64,000 nucleotides of DNA from Pseudomonas extremaustralis (GTDB lineage: Bacteria > Pseudomonadota > Gammaproteobacteria > Pseudomonadales > Pseudomonadaceae). Positions 27,112 to 35,270 of this stretch are shown here, in pieces. The first letter of the stretch is position 1, and every line of letters begins with the position of its first letter. The DNA lies in NCBI RefSeq assembly GCF_900102035.1, contig NZ_LT629689.1, positions 2,836,001-2,900,000 on the forward strand. The letters run 5' to 3'. The notes under the pieces are model-generated. The model was given only the letters and a program-made list of their open reading frames with translations, searched no databases and was not told the DNA's origin. The position numbers were made by a program, and so were the translations under genes.

Positions 27112-29559
27112 ATGCTGTTGTTGTGGATACTGGTTCTGGTGGTCGGCATTGCCTACCTGGCACACCGCCGCACCGCGCCCCTGCCCGCCCTGGGCGTGGT
27201 CGCCGTCTACCTGTTGGCGATGGGTGCCTGGAGTCACGCACCGGGTTGGCTACTGCTGGTCTTCTGGGTATTGATCGCAATCGTGGCCGCGCCCTTGCTG
27301 CTGCCGGACCTGCGTCGCCAATACTTCACCAAGCCGCTGTTCGGCTGGTTTCAGAAAGTCCTGCCGCCGATGTCTGAAACCGAACGCGATGCCATCGATG
27401 CCGGCACCGTGTGGTGGGACGGTGAGCTGTTCAGCGGTCGCCCCGACTGGGACAAGTTGCTGGCCTACCCCAAGGCCCAACTGACCGAAGAAGAACAGGC
27501 ATTTATCGACGGCCCTACCGAAGAACTCTGCGCCATGGTCAGCGATTGGGAAATCGGCCAGGCCATGGACCTGCCACCCGCTGCCTGGGAGCACATCAAG
27601 ACCCATGGTTTCTTCGCGCTGATCATTCCCAAGGAATACGGCGGCAAGGGCTTTTCCGCCTACGCCCACTCCCAGGTCGCGATGAAACTCGCCACCCGCA
27701 GCGGCGACCTGGCCTCCACCGTAATGGTCCCCAACTCCCTCGGCCCGGCCGAATTGCTCCTGCATTACGGCACGGACGAACAACGCAACCACTACCTGCC
27801 GCGCCTGGCCCGCGGCGACGACATCCCCTGCTTCGCCCTGACCGGTCCGCTGGCCGGCTCCGACGCCGGCGCCATGCCCGACACTGGGGTGATCTGCAAA
27901 GGCGAATGGGAAGGCAAGGAAACCCTGGGCCTGCGCCTGAACTGGGAAAAACGCTACATCACCCTCGGACCGGTCGCGACTTTGCTGGGCCTGGCCTTCA
28001 AGGCCCATGACCCGGATCACCTGCTGGGCGAAGAAGAAGACCTGGGCATCAGCCTGGCATTGATTCCCACCGATACCCCCGGCGTGGAAATCGGCCGCCG
28101 TCACCTGCCCCTGGGCGCCGCGTTCATGAACGGCCCCAACTCCGGCAAGGACGTATTCATCCCCCTGGAATTCCTGATCGGTGGCCAGGAGATGCTCGGC
28201 AAAGGCTGGATGATGCTGATGAACTGCCTCTCGGTCGGCCGCTCGATCTCCCTGCCCGCCGTCGGCACCGGCGCCGCCAAGTTCACCAGCCTGGTCACCG
28301 GCCAATACGCCCAGGTACGTGAGCAGTTCAATGTGCCGCTGTCGGCCTTCGAAGGTATCCAGGAAGCCCTGGCACGCATCGGCGGCAACGCCTGGCTGAT
28401 GGACAGCGCGCGCATGCTCACCGCCAACGCCGTGGACCTGGGGGAAAAACCCTCGGTGCTGTCGGCGATCCTCAAGTACCACCTGACCGAGCGCGGCCGT
28501 GAGTGCATCAGCCACGCCATGGACGTGCACGGCGGCAAGGGCATCATCATGGGCCCGAACAACTACCTGGGCCGCAGTTGGCAGGGCGCGCCGATCTTTA
28601 TCACCGTGGAAGGCGCGAATATCCTCTCGCGCAACCTGATGATCTTTGGTCAGGGGGCGATCCGCTGCCATCCATTCGTCCTCAAGGAAATGGCCCTGGC
28701 CGGTCGCGAAGACCACGACCAGGCATTGAAGGAATTCGATGGCCTGTTGATGCAACACATTGGTTTTGCCGTGAGCAATGCCGCCAGCACCCTGGTGCTG
28801 AACCTGGGCGTCGGTCGCTTCGAGAAAGCACCGGGCAACCGCTTGAGCCAGGGTTACTTTCGCGCACTGAACCGCCAGGCCGCTGCCTTCGCCCTGCTCG
28901 CCGACCTGAGCATGATGCTGCTGGGCGGCGAGTTGAAACGCCGCGAACGCCTGTCGGCGCGCCTGGGGGACGTGCTGAGCCACATGTACCTGGCGTCGGC
29001 GGCGCTCAAGCGCTATCACGACCTGGACTCGCCGGACCACCTGGAACCGCTGTTCGCCTGGGCCATGGAAGAAAGCCTCGGCGAGTCGGAGCGCGCACTG
29101 GATGAACTGCTGAGCAACTTCCCGAACAAGGTCCTCGGCTGCCTGCTGCGGGTGATCGTCTTCCCGTTCGGGCGTCGCCACACCGGGCCGTCCGATGCAT
29201 TGGATGCACAGGTGGCCGCCGTGATCGGACGCGCCAAGGGCGACCCGACCCTGGAAGAGCTGCTGGCCGGCTGCTACCGCCCGCAATCGGCGGACGATCC
29301 GGTGGGCGCCCTGCAACAGGCCTACGACCTGCTCGGCGCCAGCCATGGGCTGCAAAAGAAACTGCATACCGCGCTCAAAAGCGGCCAGGTCAAACCCGCT
29401 GCCGAGGAACATGCCATCGACGCTGCACTGCAGGCTGGCGTGCTGCAACCGGCCGAAGCGCAAACCCTGCGCGACGCTGAAGCGGCACGGCGCAAGGTGA
29501 TCGACGTGGATGACTTCAGCAAGGAAGAGCTGACCCAGGCTGAAGGTAAAGTCCGCTGA
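27112..29559 (+). CDS. fadE: Acyl-CoA dehydrogenase FadE
   Basis: 815 residues, the long FadE form. Two N-terminal membrane helices (residues 1-65) anchor it to the inner membrane, followed by the acyl-CoA dehydrogenase domains. FALTGPLAGSDAGAMPDTG and WEKRYITLGPVATLLGLAF belong to the FAD- and substrate-binding middle domain, and VHGGKGIIMGPNNYLGR to the catalytic C-terminal domain. Catalyses the first oxidation of fatty-acid beta-oxidation. The ATG at 27112 has GGAGGA 6 nt upstream; a TTG at 27106 is too close to that site. Followed by a strong terminator. Confidence 0.95.
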   Translation: MLLLWILVLVVGIAYLAHRRTAPLPALGVVAVYLLAMGAWSHAPGWLLLVFWVLIAIVAAPLLLPDLRRQYFTKPLFGWFQKVLPPMSETERDAIDAGTVWWDGELFSGRPDWDKLLAYPKAQLTEEEQAFIDGPTEELCAMVSDWEIGQAMDLPPAAWEHIKTHGFFALIIPKEYGGKGFSAYAHSQVAMKLATRSGDLASTVMVPNSLGPAELLLHYGTDEQRNHYLPRLARGDDIPCFALTGPLAGSDAGAMPDTGVICKGEWEGKETLGLRLNWEKRYITLGPVATLLGLAFKAHDPDHLLGEEEDLGISLALIPTDTPGVEIGRRHLPLGAAFMNGPNSGKDVFIPLEFLIGGQEMLGKGWMMLMNCLSVGRSISLPAVGTGAAKFTSLVTGQYAQVREQFNVPLSAFEGIQEALARIGGNAWLMDSARMLTANAVDLGEKPSVLSAILKYHLTERGRECISHAMDVHGGKGIIMGPNNYLGRSWQGAPIFITVEGANILSRNLMIFGQGAIRCHPFVLKEMALAGREDHDQALKEFDGLLMQHIGFAVSNAASTLVLNLGVGRFEKAPGNRLSQGYFRALNRQAAAFALLADLSMMLLGGELKRRERLSARLGDVLSHMYLASAALKRYHDLDSPDHLEPLFAWAMEESLGESERALDELLSNFPNKVLGCLLRVIVFPFGRRHTGPSDALDAQVAAVIGRAKGDPTLEELLAGCYRPQSADDPVGALQQAYDLLGASHGLQKKLHTALKSGQVKPAAEEHAIDAALQAGVLQPAEAQTLRDAEAARRKVIDVDDFSKEELTQAEGKVR

Positions 29560-29580
29560 GTCGAGCGGTCATATAAATAC

Positions 29581-29615
29581 GGGCGCGAGAGGCATATACT
29601 CTCGCGCCCGTTTTT
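29581..29615 (+). terminator. Strong Rho-independent terminator after fadE
   Basis: An 11-bp stem GGGCGCGAGAG / CTCTCGCGCCC with a 7-nt loop, followed by GTTTTTG. Confidence 0.93.
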
Positions 29616-29634
29616 GCTTTAGAGGACTTATCTC

Positions 29635-30042
29635 GTGTCCAACGTCGTTGCCGATCATCTCGTCTTGCTCGACCACCTGCGCAGCATCCTGGTTGCCGTC
29701 GGCGAAGCCGAACAGGTACCCGAGGAAAGCCACACCCTGTTCCTGGAGCGCTTCGATGAACTGCGCGCCCTGCTGCCGATCGATCCGATCGAAAGCCAAT
29801 ACCTGGGCCAGGACCTGATGAGCCAGGTCATCCTGCGCTACCCACAGATTGCCCACCTGGTGCCCCGCGACCTGCTGTGGTTCTTCGGCGGCGATTGCCT
29901 GCACTTCATGCCCGACGAAGAACTGGACCTGTACCAGGCCCTGGAAGAACGTCGCTTTGAAGCCGAACAGAACGACGAACCGTTCGACTGGAACCAGGAA
30001 AAGCAACTGCTGGCCATGCCACAGGACCAGAGCAAGCACTGA
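29635..30042 (+). CDS. Conserved Pseudomonas protein (PA2817 family)
   Basis: 135 residues from a GTG start with AGAGGA 8 nt upstream. Acidic, soluble, with no signal or membrane segment. It contains LPIDPIESQYLGQDLMSQVI and DLLWFFGGDCLHFMPDEE. In P. aeruginosa the PA2817 protein lies next to the FadE homologue (PA2815), and the same neighbourhood is seen here. Function unknown. Confidence 0.82.
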   Translation: MSNVVADHLVLLDHLRSILVAVGEAEQVPEESHTLFLERFDELRALLPIDPIESQYLGQDLMSQVILRYPQIAHLVPRDLLWFFGGDCLHFMPDEELDLYQALEERRFEAEQNDEPFDWNQEKQLLAMPQDQSKH

Positions 30043-30070
30043 TCATTCGGGGCGCTACAGAACCCCATGT

Positions 30071-30153
30071 GGGAGGGGGCTTGCTCCCGATAGCGGTATG
30101 TCAGTCAGCCTATCGGACACTGATCCACCGCTATCGGGAGCAAGCCCCCTCCC
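30071..30153. repeat. REPIN of a second type (GGGAGGGGGCTTGCTCCC)
   Basis: 26 bp at 30071-30096 and its reverse complement at 30128-30153 enclose about 31 bp. The sequence differs from the REPIN at 16767. The right copy ends exactly next to the stop codon of the LysR gene. Confidence 0.88.
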
Positions 30154-31089
30154 TCAGTCAGATCGGCGCAACGTCGGTTCGGTGGCCATGCACGCCACCA
30201 GATAATCGATAAACACCCGCAACTTCGGTGGCAGGTAACGCGTTGGCGAATGCAGCAACCACGCCTCGCCATGGTAGGACGCGATAAAGTCCCACGCCGG
30301 CAACACCTGCACCAAGCGTCCCTCGTCCAGGGCATGGCGTGCCGTAAAGTACGGCAAGCTGCCGATCCCCACATGCTGCAACACCGCATCCAGGCGCACA
30401 CCGGTGTGGTTGGCCGCATAACGCCCACGCACGCCAACCGTTACTGCCTTGCCGGCCTGGCGAAACTTCCAGCGTGAGTCGCCCGGCGTCTCCCCCAGGT
30501 AGATGCAACTGTGCGCCAGCAAATCATGGGGATGGCTTGGCGTACCGTGCTCAGCCAGGTACTGCGGCGTCGCACACAGCAAATGCTCAATGGGCAATAA
30601 CGGTCGCCCGACCAGGCCCGGCGGCGGGCTGTCGGTGATGCGGATACTCAGGTCAACGTTGTCATCGATCAAGTCCACCTGCCGATCCTCAAGGATCAAC
30701 TGCACATCCACCTTGGGATAACGACGCAGAAACTCCGGCATATGTGGGTGCACCACGAACCGCCCCACGGCCTTGGGCACGCTGACCCGCACCAACCCCT
30801 CGGCTTCGTCGGTGAACTGGCCACTGATTTCCATCACCGAACGCGCTGCGTTGACCATCTCCTGGCAACGCTTGAACACCTCTTCCCCACCCTCGCTCAG
30901 GCGCAACTTGCGCGTGGTGCGTTGCAGCAAACGCATGGCCAGGGCCTGCTCGAGACGCGAGATACTGCGGCTCACCGCCGAGGGCGAAACGCTCAATTGC
31001 CGTGCAGCTTCGGAGAAACTGCCGGCTTCCACCACTTTGACGAAAATCGCCATTTCACCCAGCAGCGGCAAAGGAAGATTGATGCTCAT
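30154..31089 (-). CDS. LysR-family transcriptional regulator
   Basis: About 311 residues. N-terminal winged HTH FVKVVEAGSFSEAARQLSV then SPSAVSRSISRLEQALAM is LysR type; the C-terminal half is the inducer-binding domain. Two ATG codons in frame (31104 and 31089) are possible and neither has a clear ribosome site; I use 31089. It is divergent from the AlaX-like gene with a 73-bp gap, its most likely target. Confidence 0.9.
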   Translation of the reverse strand: MSINLPLPLLGEMAIFVKVVEAGSFSEAARQLSVSPSAVSRSISRLEQALAMRLLQRTTRKLRLSEGGEEVFKRCQEMVNAARSVMEISGQFTDEAEGLVRVSVPKAVGRFVVHPHMPEFLRRYPKVDVQLILEDRQVDLIDDNVDLSIRITDSPPPGLVGRPLLPIEHLLCATPQYLAEHGTPSHPHDLLAHSCIYLGETPGDSRWKFRQAGKAVTVGVRGRYAANHTGVRLDAVLQHVGIGSLPYFTARHALDEGRLVQVLPAWDFIASYHGEAWLLHSPTRYLPPKLRVFIDYLVACMATEPTLRRSD

Positions 31090-31162
31090 GACGCACAGGT
31101 CCATTGAAATATGAACGGATTATCACTCATCCAAGCACTATTTATACTGGCGCAGAACCTTG

Positions 31163-31804
31163 ATGCGGATGCAAATGATGACCGAGCGCCTGTTTTTCAC
31201 CCACGACCACCTGACGGCAGAGCTTGAAGTGCTGGACTGCAAGCCCCACGAAGACGTGTTTGCAGTGACCCTGCAGTCAACGATTTTCCACCCTCAGGGC
31301 GGTGGCCAGCCGTTCGACACCGGTTACCTCGGCGAGAGCCAGGTACTGCGGGTCATGCAGGAAGCCGATCATGTGGTGCACTACGTCGACCGTCCGGTGA
31401 AACCCGGCCCGACCACCGCGCGCGTCGATGAACAACGCCGCGCCTTGCACACCCGCCTGCATTCGGCCGGACACTTGATCGGCAATGCTGGCGAAACCCT
31501 GGGCTGGATGCCGATCAAGGCCCACCACTGGCCGGGTGAAGGCAAGGTCTCTTTCATCCGTGGCGATGCCGCGCAAGTCATGGATGTCGAGACGCTTCAA
31601 CAGCAGATCGATCAATGGATCGCCGCGAGCTACACACGCCACATGACCCTGGAAGACGGTACCCGCAAAGTGGGCTTCGGCCCGTTGCCGGCCTATTCCT
31701 GTGGGGGCACCCATGTGCAGGCGTTAAACGAGTTGGGCCAGGTGACGATCCTGGCCCTGTCGGAGAAAAAAGGCGTGTTGTCAGTGCGCTACAGCCTGGA
31801 TTAA
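31163..31804 (+). CDS. Alanyl-tRNA editing protein (AlaX-like)
   Basis: About 210 residues. It hydrolyses mischarged Ser- or Gly-tRNA-Ala, as the editing domain of AlaRS does. The zinc-binding and active-site motifs are HPQGGGQPFDTG, HSAGHLIGN and SCGGTHVQ. The start is uncertain: ATG codons at 31163, 31169, 31175 and 31178 are all in frame with no decisive ribosome site. The 3' end overlaps the convergent phoD by 4 bp. Confidence 0.88.
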   Translation: MRMQMMTERLFFTHDHLTAELEVLDCKPHEDVFAVTLQSTIFHPQGGGQPFDTGYLGESQVLRVMQEADHVVHYVDRPVKPGPTTARVDEQRRALHTRLHSAGHLIGNAGETLGWMPIKAHHWPGEGKVSFIRGDAAQVMDVETLQQQIDQWIAASYTRHMTLEDGTRKVGFGPLPAYSCGGTHVQALNELGQVTILALSEKKGVLSVRYSLD

Positions 31805-33384
31805 ACCGCGATAGCCCCGGCCCGCCCAGGTTCCACCACGAACGACTGGAGCGTCGAAACCGTGGCGGCCGGGTCACGCGGATCGGTAATCACGCGGAAA
31901 TTCGTGAGCATGCGCTGTGCATCCAACGCCACCGACACGTACCCCCGCTGGCGGCTGTCGAAAAACTTTACATGGGGATTCAGCGGCAGCATCTGGGTGA
32001 AGGCATCATAGGGCGGCCCATCGGAGGTCACCGAGGTGCCGACGAACTCGGTGGCGAGCACGGGCGAGTCCGGGTTGTTGGCATCGGCATGCAAATCCGT
32101 GGCCCAGAATGAATGTATATCGCCGCCCCAGAACACCGGGTTCTTGACGTGATGGCGCGCGATGGACGCGAGCATCCGAGACCGGTTCGCCATGTAGCCA
32201 TCCCAACCATCGGTCCAATGGCCCAGCGTGTGCTGGGTCAGGTCACGCTGGAGCAGCGGGGCCACCAGCAAGTCCTGGGCAATCACGTTCCATTGCGCTT
32301 TCGACTGGCTAAACCCCTGGTCCAGCCAGGCCTCCTGCTGCCAACCGAGCATGGTGCGAGCGGGATCGCGCAAGTCGGTGCAGGTGTTGGCGGCGATGTG
32401 GCCTTGGTGGCTGCCGCTGGCCTGAATGCACGGTTGCTCGGAGCGATACTGTCGACCGTCGAGTACATGGAAACGTGCCAGGCGGCCGTAGTCCAGGCGC
32501 CGATAAATCCGCATGTCCGGCCCGTTGGGCAGGCTACTCAGGCGCAGTGGCATATGCTCGTAATAGGCTTGATACGCCGCCGCCCGTTGCTTGAGAAACT
32601 GCGCCACGGCAACCTTCGGGTCCTGGGACCAGCGGTTGGCATAGTCGTTCTGCACCTCGTGATCGTCCCAGGTCGCAACGCTGGGCGCCGCCGCGTGCAA
32701 GGCCTGGAGATCCGGATCGGTCTTATACAGTGCATAGCGGTTGCGATAATCGCTCAGGGTCTGCGCGTTGCCGCTGCCGTGGGAACGAATGACCTTTCCC
32801 GAATCTGCCGCGTAGGAACTGTCGTAGATATAGTCACCGAGGAAAAACACCAAGTCCGGCTGCTCCGCCGCGAGGTGGCGATAGGCACTGAAGTAGCCGC
32901 GTTCCCAGTGGGAGCACGACACGAACCCCAAGCGCGCCGCCGCCATGGCATGCAGGGCCGGCGCGGTACGCGACTGGCCCACCGCGCTCTGTGCCCCCAG
33001 CCCTTCGAACTGATACCAATATGGCCTGCCGGCCTCCAGCCCCGCGACCTCCACATGCACGGAATGGGCAAAGCGCTCGCTCGCCATCACTTCACCCTGC
33101 CTCACAATGCGCGTCATTCCCGCATCGCTGGCGACCCGCCAACGCACCGGCACCGCACGCGCCAACCCGCCCCGACCGTCCGCCGCATTGAACAACGGCG
33201 CCAGACGCGTCCAGATCACAAAACCATCCGGCAACGGATCACCCGAGGCCACGCCCAACGTGAACGGATAATCGATCCCCGCACTGCGTGAAAACGGGCT
33301 GAGGATCGAAAAGGTGGTGGCCAGAGCCAGCCCGGCAAGCACCCGTCGCCGATCATGGTCAACCGCGCGACTCACGCTCGGCAC
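31801..33384 (-). CDS. phoD: Alkaline phosphatase D (PhoD), Tat-exported
   Basis: About 527 residues. The N-terminus HDRRRVLAGLALATTFS is a twin-arginine signal peptide. The PhoD metallophosphatase core has FTLGVASGDPLPDGFVIWTR, FLGDYIYDSSYA, TWDDHEVQNDY and FWGGDIHSFWATD, whose Asp and His residues would bind Fe/Ca. Releases phosphate from phosphodi- and monoesters outside the cytoplasm. The start is a GTG at 33384 or 33375, overlapping the end of the upstream GNAT gene, so the two are probably co-transcribed. Usually a Pho-regulon gene. Confidence 0.93.
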   Translation of the reverse strand: MPSVSRAVDHDRRRVLAGLALATTFSILSPFSRSAGIDYPFTLGVASGDPLPDGFVIWTRLAPLFNAADGRGGLARAVPVRWRVASDAGMTRIVRQGEVMASERFAHSVHVEVAGLEAGRPYWYQFEGLGAQSAVGQSRTAPALHAMAAARLGFVSCSHWERGYFSAYRHLAAEQPDLVFFLGDYIYDSSYAADSGKVIRSHGSGNAQTLSDYRNRYALYKTDPDLQALHAAAPSVATWDDHEVQNDYANRWSQDPKVAVAQFLKQRAAAYQAYYEHMPLRLSSLPNGPDMRIYRRLDYGRLARFHVLDGRQYRSEQPCIQASGSHQGHIAANTCTDLRDPARTMLGWQQEAWLDQGFSQSKAQWNVIAQDLLVAPLLQRDLTQHTLGHWTDGWDGYMANRSRMLASIARHHVKNPVFWGGDIHSFWATDLHADANNPDSPVLATEFVGTSVTSDGPPYDAFTQMLPLNPHVKFFDSRQRGYVSVALDAQRMLTNFRVITDPRDPAATVSTLQSFVVEPGRAGAIAV

Positions 33385-33926
33385 TCCCAGACATTGCGCA
33401 CGGCCGCAAACCCGAGCAAGTCCTCATACACCCCATTCTTGAGAAAAGCGGCGCGCATACAACCTTCGTACAGCAAACCGATTTTCTCCATGACCCGCGC
33501 CGACTCCTTGTTACGGGCAAAACACTGGCCGCCCACGCGGTACAGACCCAGTTCAGCGAACCCGAAGTCCATCACCGCACGCGCCGCCTCGGCGGCATAC
33601 CCCTGGTTGCGACAATGCGCCGCCACCCATCCGCCCAGACTCCCGTAGTGGTGACGCGCATTGAGACGCAGGCTGACGATGCCGATCAATTCGCCGGTTT
33701 CGTGCAGGTGCACGCCCAGGCTCAACAGATCGCCGACGAGGTATTTGTCTTGCAACCCGTCAATAAACGTCCGGGCCGTTTCCAAGGTATAGGGCGATGG
33801 AATATTGGCCGTGTTGTCAGCAATCTTCGGCTCGTTGGCGAGACTGCAAAGCACTGCGGCCTGGTCGATTTCCAGCGCCCGCAACAGCAAACACGACGTC
33901 GATAAATACGGCAGTGACTGACTCAT
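33372..33926 (-). CDS. GNAT acetyltransferase (RimJ/RimL type)
   Basis: 184 residues. The acetyl-CoA-binding region is GGWVAAHCRNQGYAAEAARA (R/Q-x-x-G-x-G/A variant), followed by LYRVGGQCFARNKESARVME, a pattern typical of the RimJ/RimL group. Acceptor unknown. It overlaps the start of phoD by 13 bp. Confidence 0.88.
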   Translation of the reverse strand: MSQSLPYLSTSCLLLRALEIDQAAVLCSLANEPKIADNTANIPSPYTLETARTFIDGLQDKYLVGDLLSLGVHLHETGELIGIVSLRLNARHHYGSLGGWVAAHCRNQGYAAEAARAVMDFGFAELGLYRVGGQCFARNKESARVMEKIGLLYEGCMRAAFLKNGVYEDLLGFAAVRNVWECRA

Positions 33927-34018
33927 ACAAGACGGTTCTCGGTGTAAATTTTTTGAGAATGTCCCGCGGACGTTTCAATTTCATTGCCCCCTCGAATTAA
34001 TCGGAAACTGATCTGTAA

Positions 34019-34037
34019 GACACGTCCTAGACACGTC
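34019..34037 (+). promoter_or_regulatory. Direct repeat GACACGTC with 11-bp period upstream of exbD
   Basis: Two exact copies of GACACGTC separated by CTA, 80 bp before exbD. An 11-bp period is that of a Pho box, but the match to the CTGTCAT consensus is partial in either orientation. It may be a PhoB site or the site of another regulator. Confidence 0.4.
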
Positions 34038-34116
34038 AAAACGTAAATTAAAGTTAACCGTTCGGTCATTTTTCGTTGTTAGCGTGTCGCCCCTAATTCA
34101 ATAACGGGGTAGCGGA

Positions 34117-34524
34117 ATGAGAACCTGGGATGAACCGAAAAAACGTAAGGCACACATCGAACTGATCCCGATGATCGACGTGATGATGTTCCTCCTGGTG
34201 TTTTTCGTACTCGTGAGTCTGAACGTGATTCCGGCACTCGGTATGAAGACTCAACTGCCCAGCGCCAGCAGTTCACAGCAACTCAAGCCGCAGAACAAAT
34301 TCATCCTCACCTTGGGCCTGGAAGGCCAGTTGCAACTGGATGGCAAGGACCTCACGGTCGACGCTCTGGTACCGGCGCTGAAGGCGGCTGAAAAGCCGGA
34401 TACCAAGTCGACGATCATCGTCAACAGCGACAAGGGCGTGGAAGTTTCGCGCCTGGTGGAGGTGATGGACACCCTGCGTCTGGGTGGCTTTACCTCCGTG
34501 TCCATCGCCACGCGTAAGTCCTGA
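34117..34524 (+). CDS. exbD: ExbD/TolR-type energy-transducing protein
   Basis: 135 residues. One N-terminal membrane helix (IELIPMIDVMMFLLVFFVLV) carries the Asp of the proton path (PMIDV), followed by a periplasmic domain. With ExbB it uses the proton gradient to drive TonB. First gene of the import operon, 2 bp before tonB. ExbB is encoded at the other end of the same operon, an unusual order. Confidence 0.92.
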   Translation: MRTWDEPKKRKAHIELIPMIDVMMFLLVFFVLVSLNVIPALGMKTQLPSASSSQQLKPQNKFILTLGLEGQLQLDGKDLTVDALVPALKAAEKPDTKSTIIVNSDKGVEVSRLVEVMDTLRLGGFTSVSIATRKS

Positions 34525-34526
34525 TC

Positions 34527-35270
34527 ATGTACGTCCTGTTTCGTGCGCGTCGGCTGCTGGGGAGTGTCCCGGCCCTGATCGCCCTGGTGCTGATTGCACT
34601 GGGTATCCAGTCCCAGACGTTGAAGGTCGAACCGGTATATGACGAATCGGCGGTCGAGTTGGCATTGGTCGAACCGGAGCCCGAGGTGATGCCGCAACCC
34701 GTGGTGGAGCAAGAACCGCCACCGCCGGTGATCGAGGATGAAGAGGCCGAGCCGGCCCCTCCACCACCGCCCCCACCACCACCCAAGCCGTTGCCGAAAC
34801 CTGCACCCAAGCCGGTGCCCAAGCCAGTGGTCGCCAAACCCACGCCTACACCGCCCCCGGTGGCGGCCAAACCCGCGCCCGCAGCGGTCGCACAGGCTGC
34901 GCCGACACCGGCCCCGCCCGCACCGCCCAAGGTCGATGGCCAGGCCTTGGAGGGTGGTTACCTCAAGGGTTTGCGTAACGAGCTGGACACTTACAAGCAA
35001 TACCCCACCGGACGCCAGGCTTCCCTCGAACGCCCGAGTGGCGACGTGGTGGTCTGGCTGCTGGTGGACCGCCAGGGTCGGGTACTCGACTCCGGCGTGC
35101 AGACCCCGGCCTCGAGCATGTTGCTCAACCGGGCAGCCGCCAACAGCCTGCGGCGTATCAAGCAGGTCAAGCCGTTCCCCGAGCAAGCCTTCGGGGGCGC
35201 AACGAGCAGCGCTTCACCGCCACCTTCAACTACAGCGTGCAATAAGCACCCGACACTAGGACGACACTGA
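34527..35270 (+). CDS. tonB: TonB protein with a likely 3' frameshift
   Basis: Periplasm-spanning link between ExbBD and the outer-membrane receptor. One N-terminal membrane helix, then an acidic and Pro-rich stiff linker (poly-Pro/Pro-Lys, about residues 65-130), then the C-terminal TonB domain (YLKGLRNELDTYKQYPTGRQ, SGDVVVWLLVDRQGRVLDSG). After FPEQAFGG the frame departs from the family: the written frame ends in an odd Ser/Pro-rich tail at 35270. The +1 frame gives RNEQRFTATFNYSVQ and a stop at 35243-35245, the expected TonB end. One missing G in the G5 run at 35193-35197 explains this. Confidence 0.88.
   Translation: MYVLFRARRLLGSVPALIALVLIALGIQSQTLKVEPVYDESAVELALVEPEPEVMPQPVVEQEPPPPVIEDEEAEPAPPPPPPPPPKPLPKPAPKPVPKPVVAKPTPTPPPVAAKPAPAAVAQAAPTPAPPAPPKVDGQALEGGYLKGLRNELDTYKQYPTGRQASLERPSGDVVVWLLVDRQGRVLDSGVQTPASSMLLNRAAANSLRRIKQVKPFPEQAFGGATSSASPPPSTTACNKHPTLGRH

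Noticed and set aside
27250..29463. Long open frame on the minus strand across fadE (over 730 codons)
   Set aside because: It lies entirely opposite fadE, has no known domain, and is rich in His/Gln/Ala/Gly as expected from the third-position GC bias of the real gene.
30154..31104. Longer LysR start at 31104
   Set aside because: Both starts lack a clear ribosome site; the shorter one fits the family's N-terminus better, so the choice is left open and not reported as a finding.
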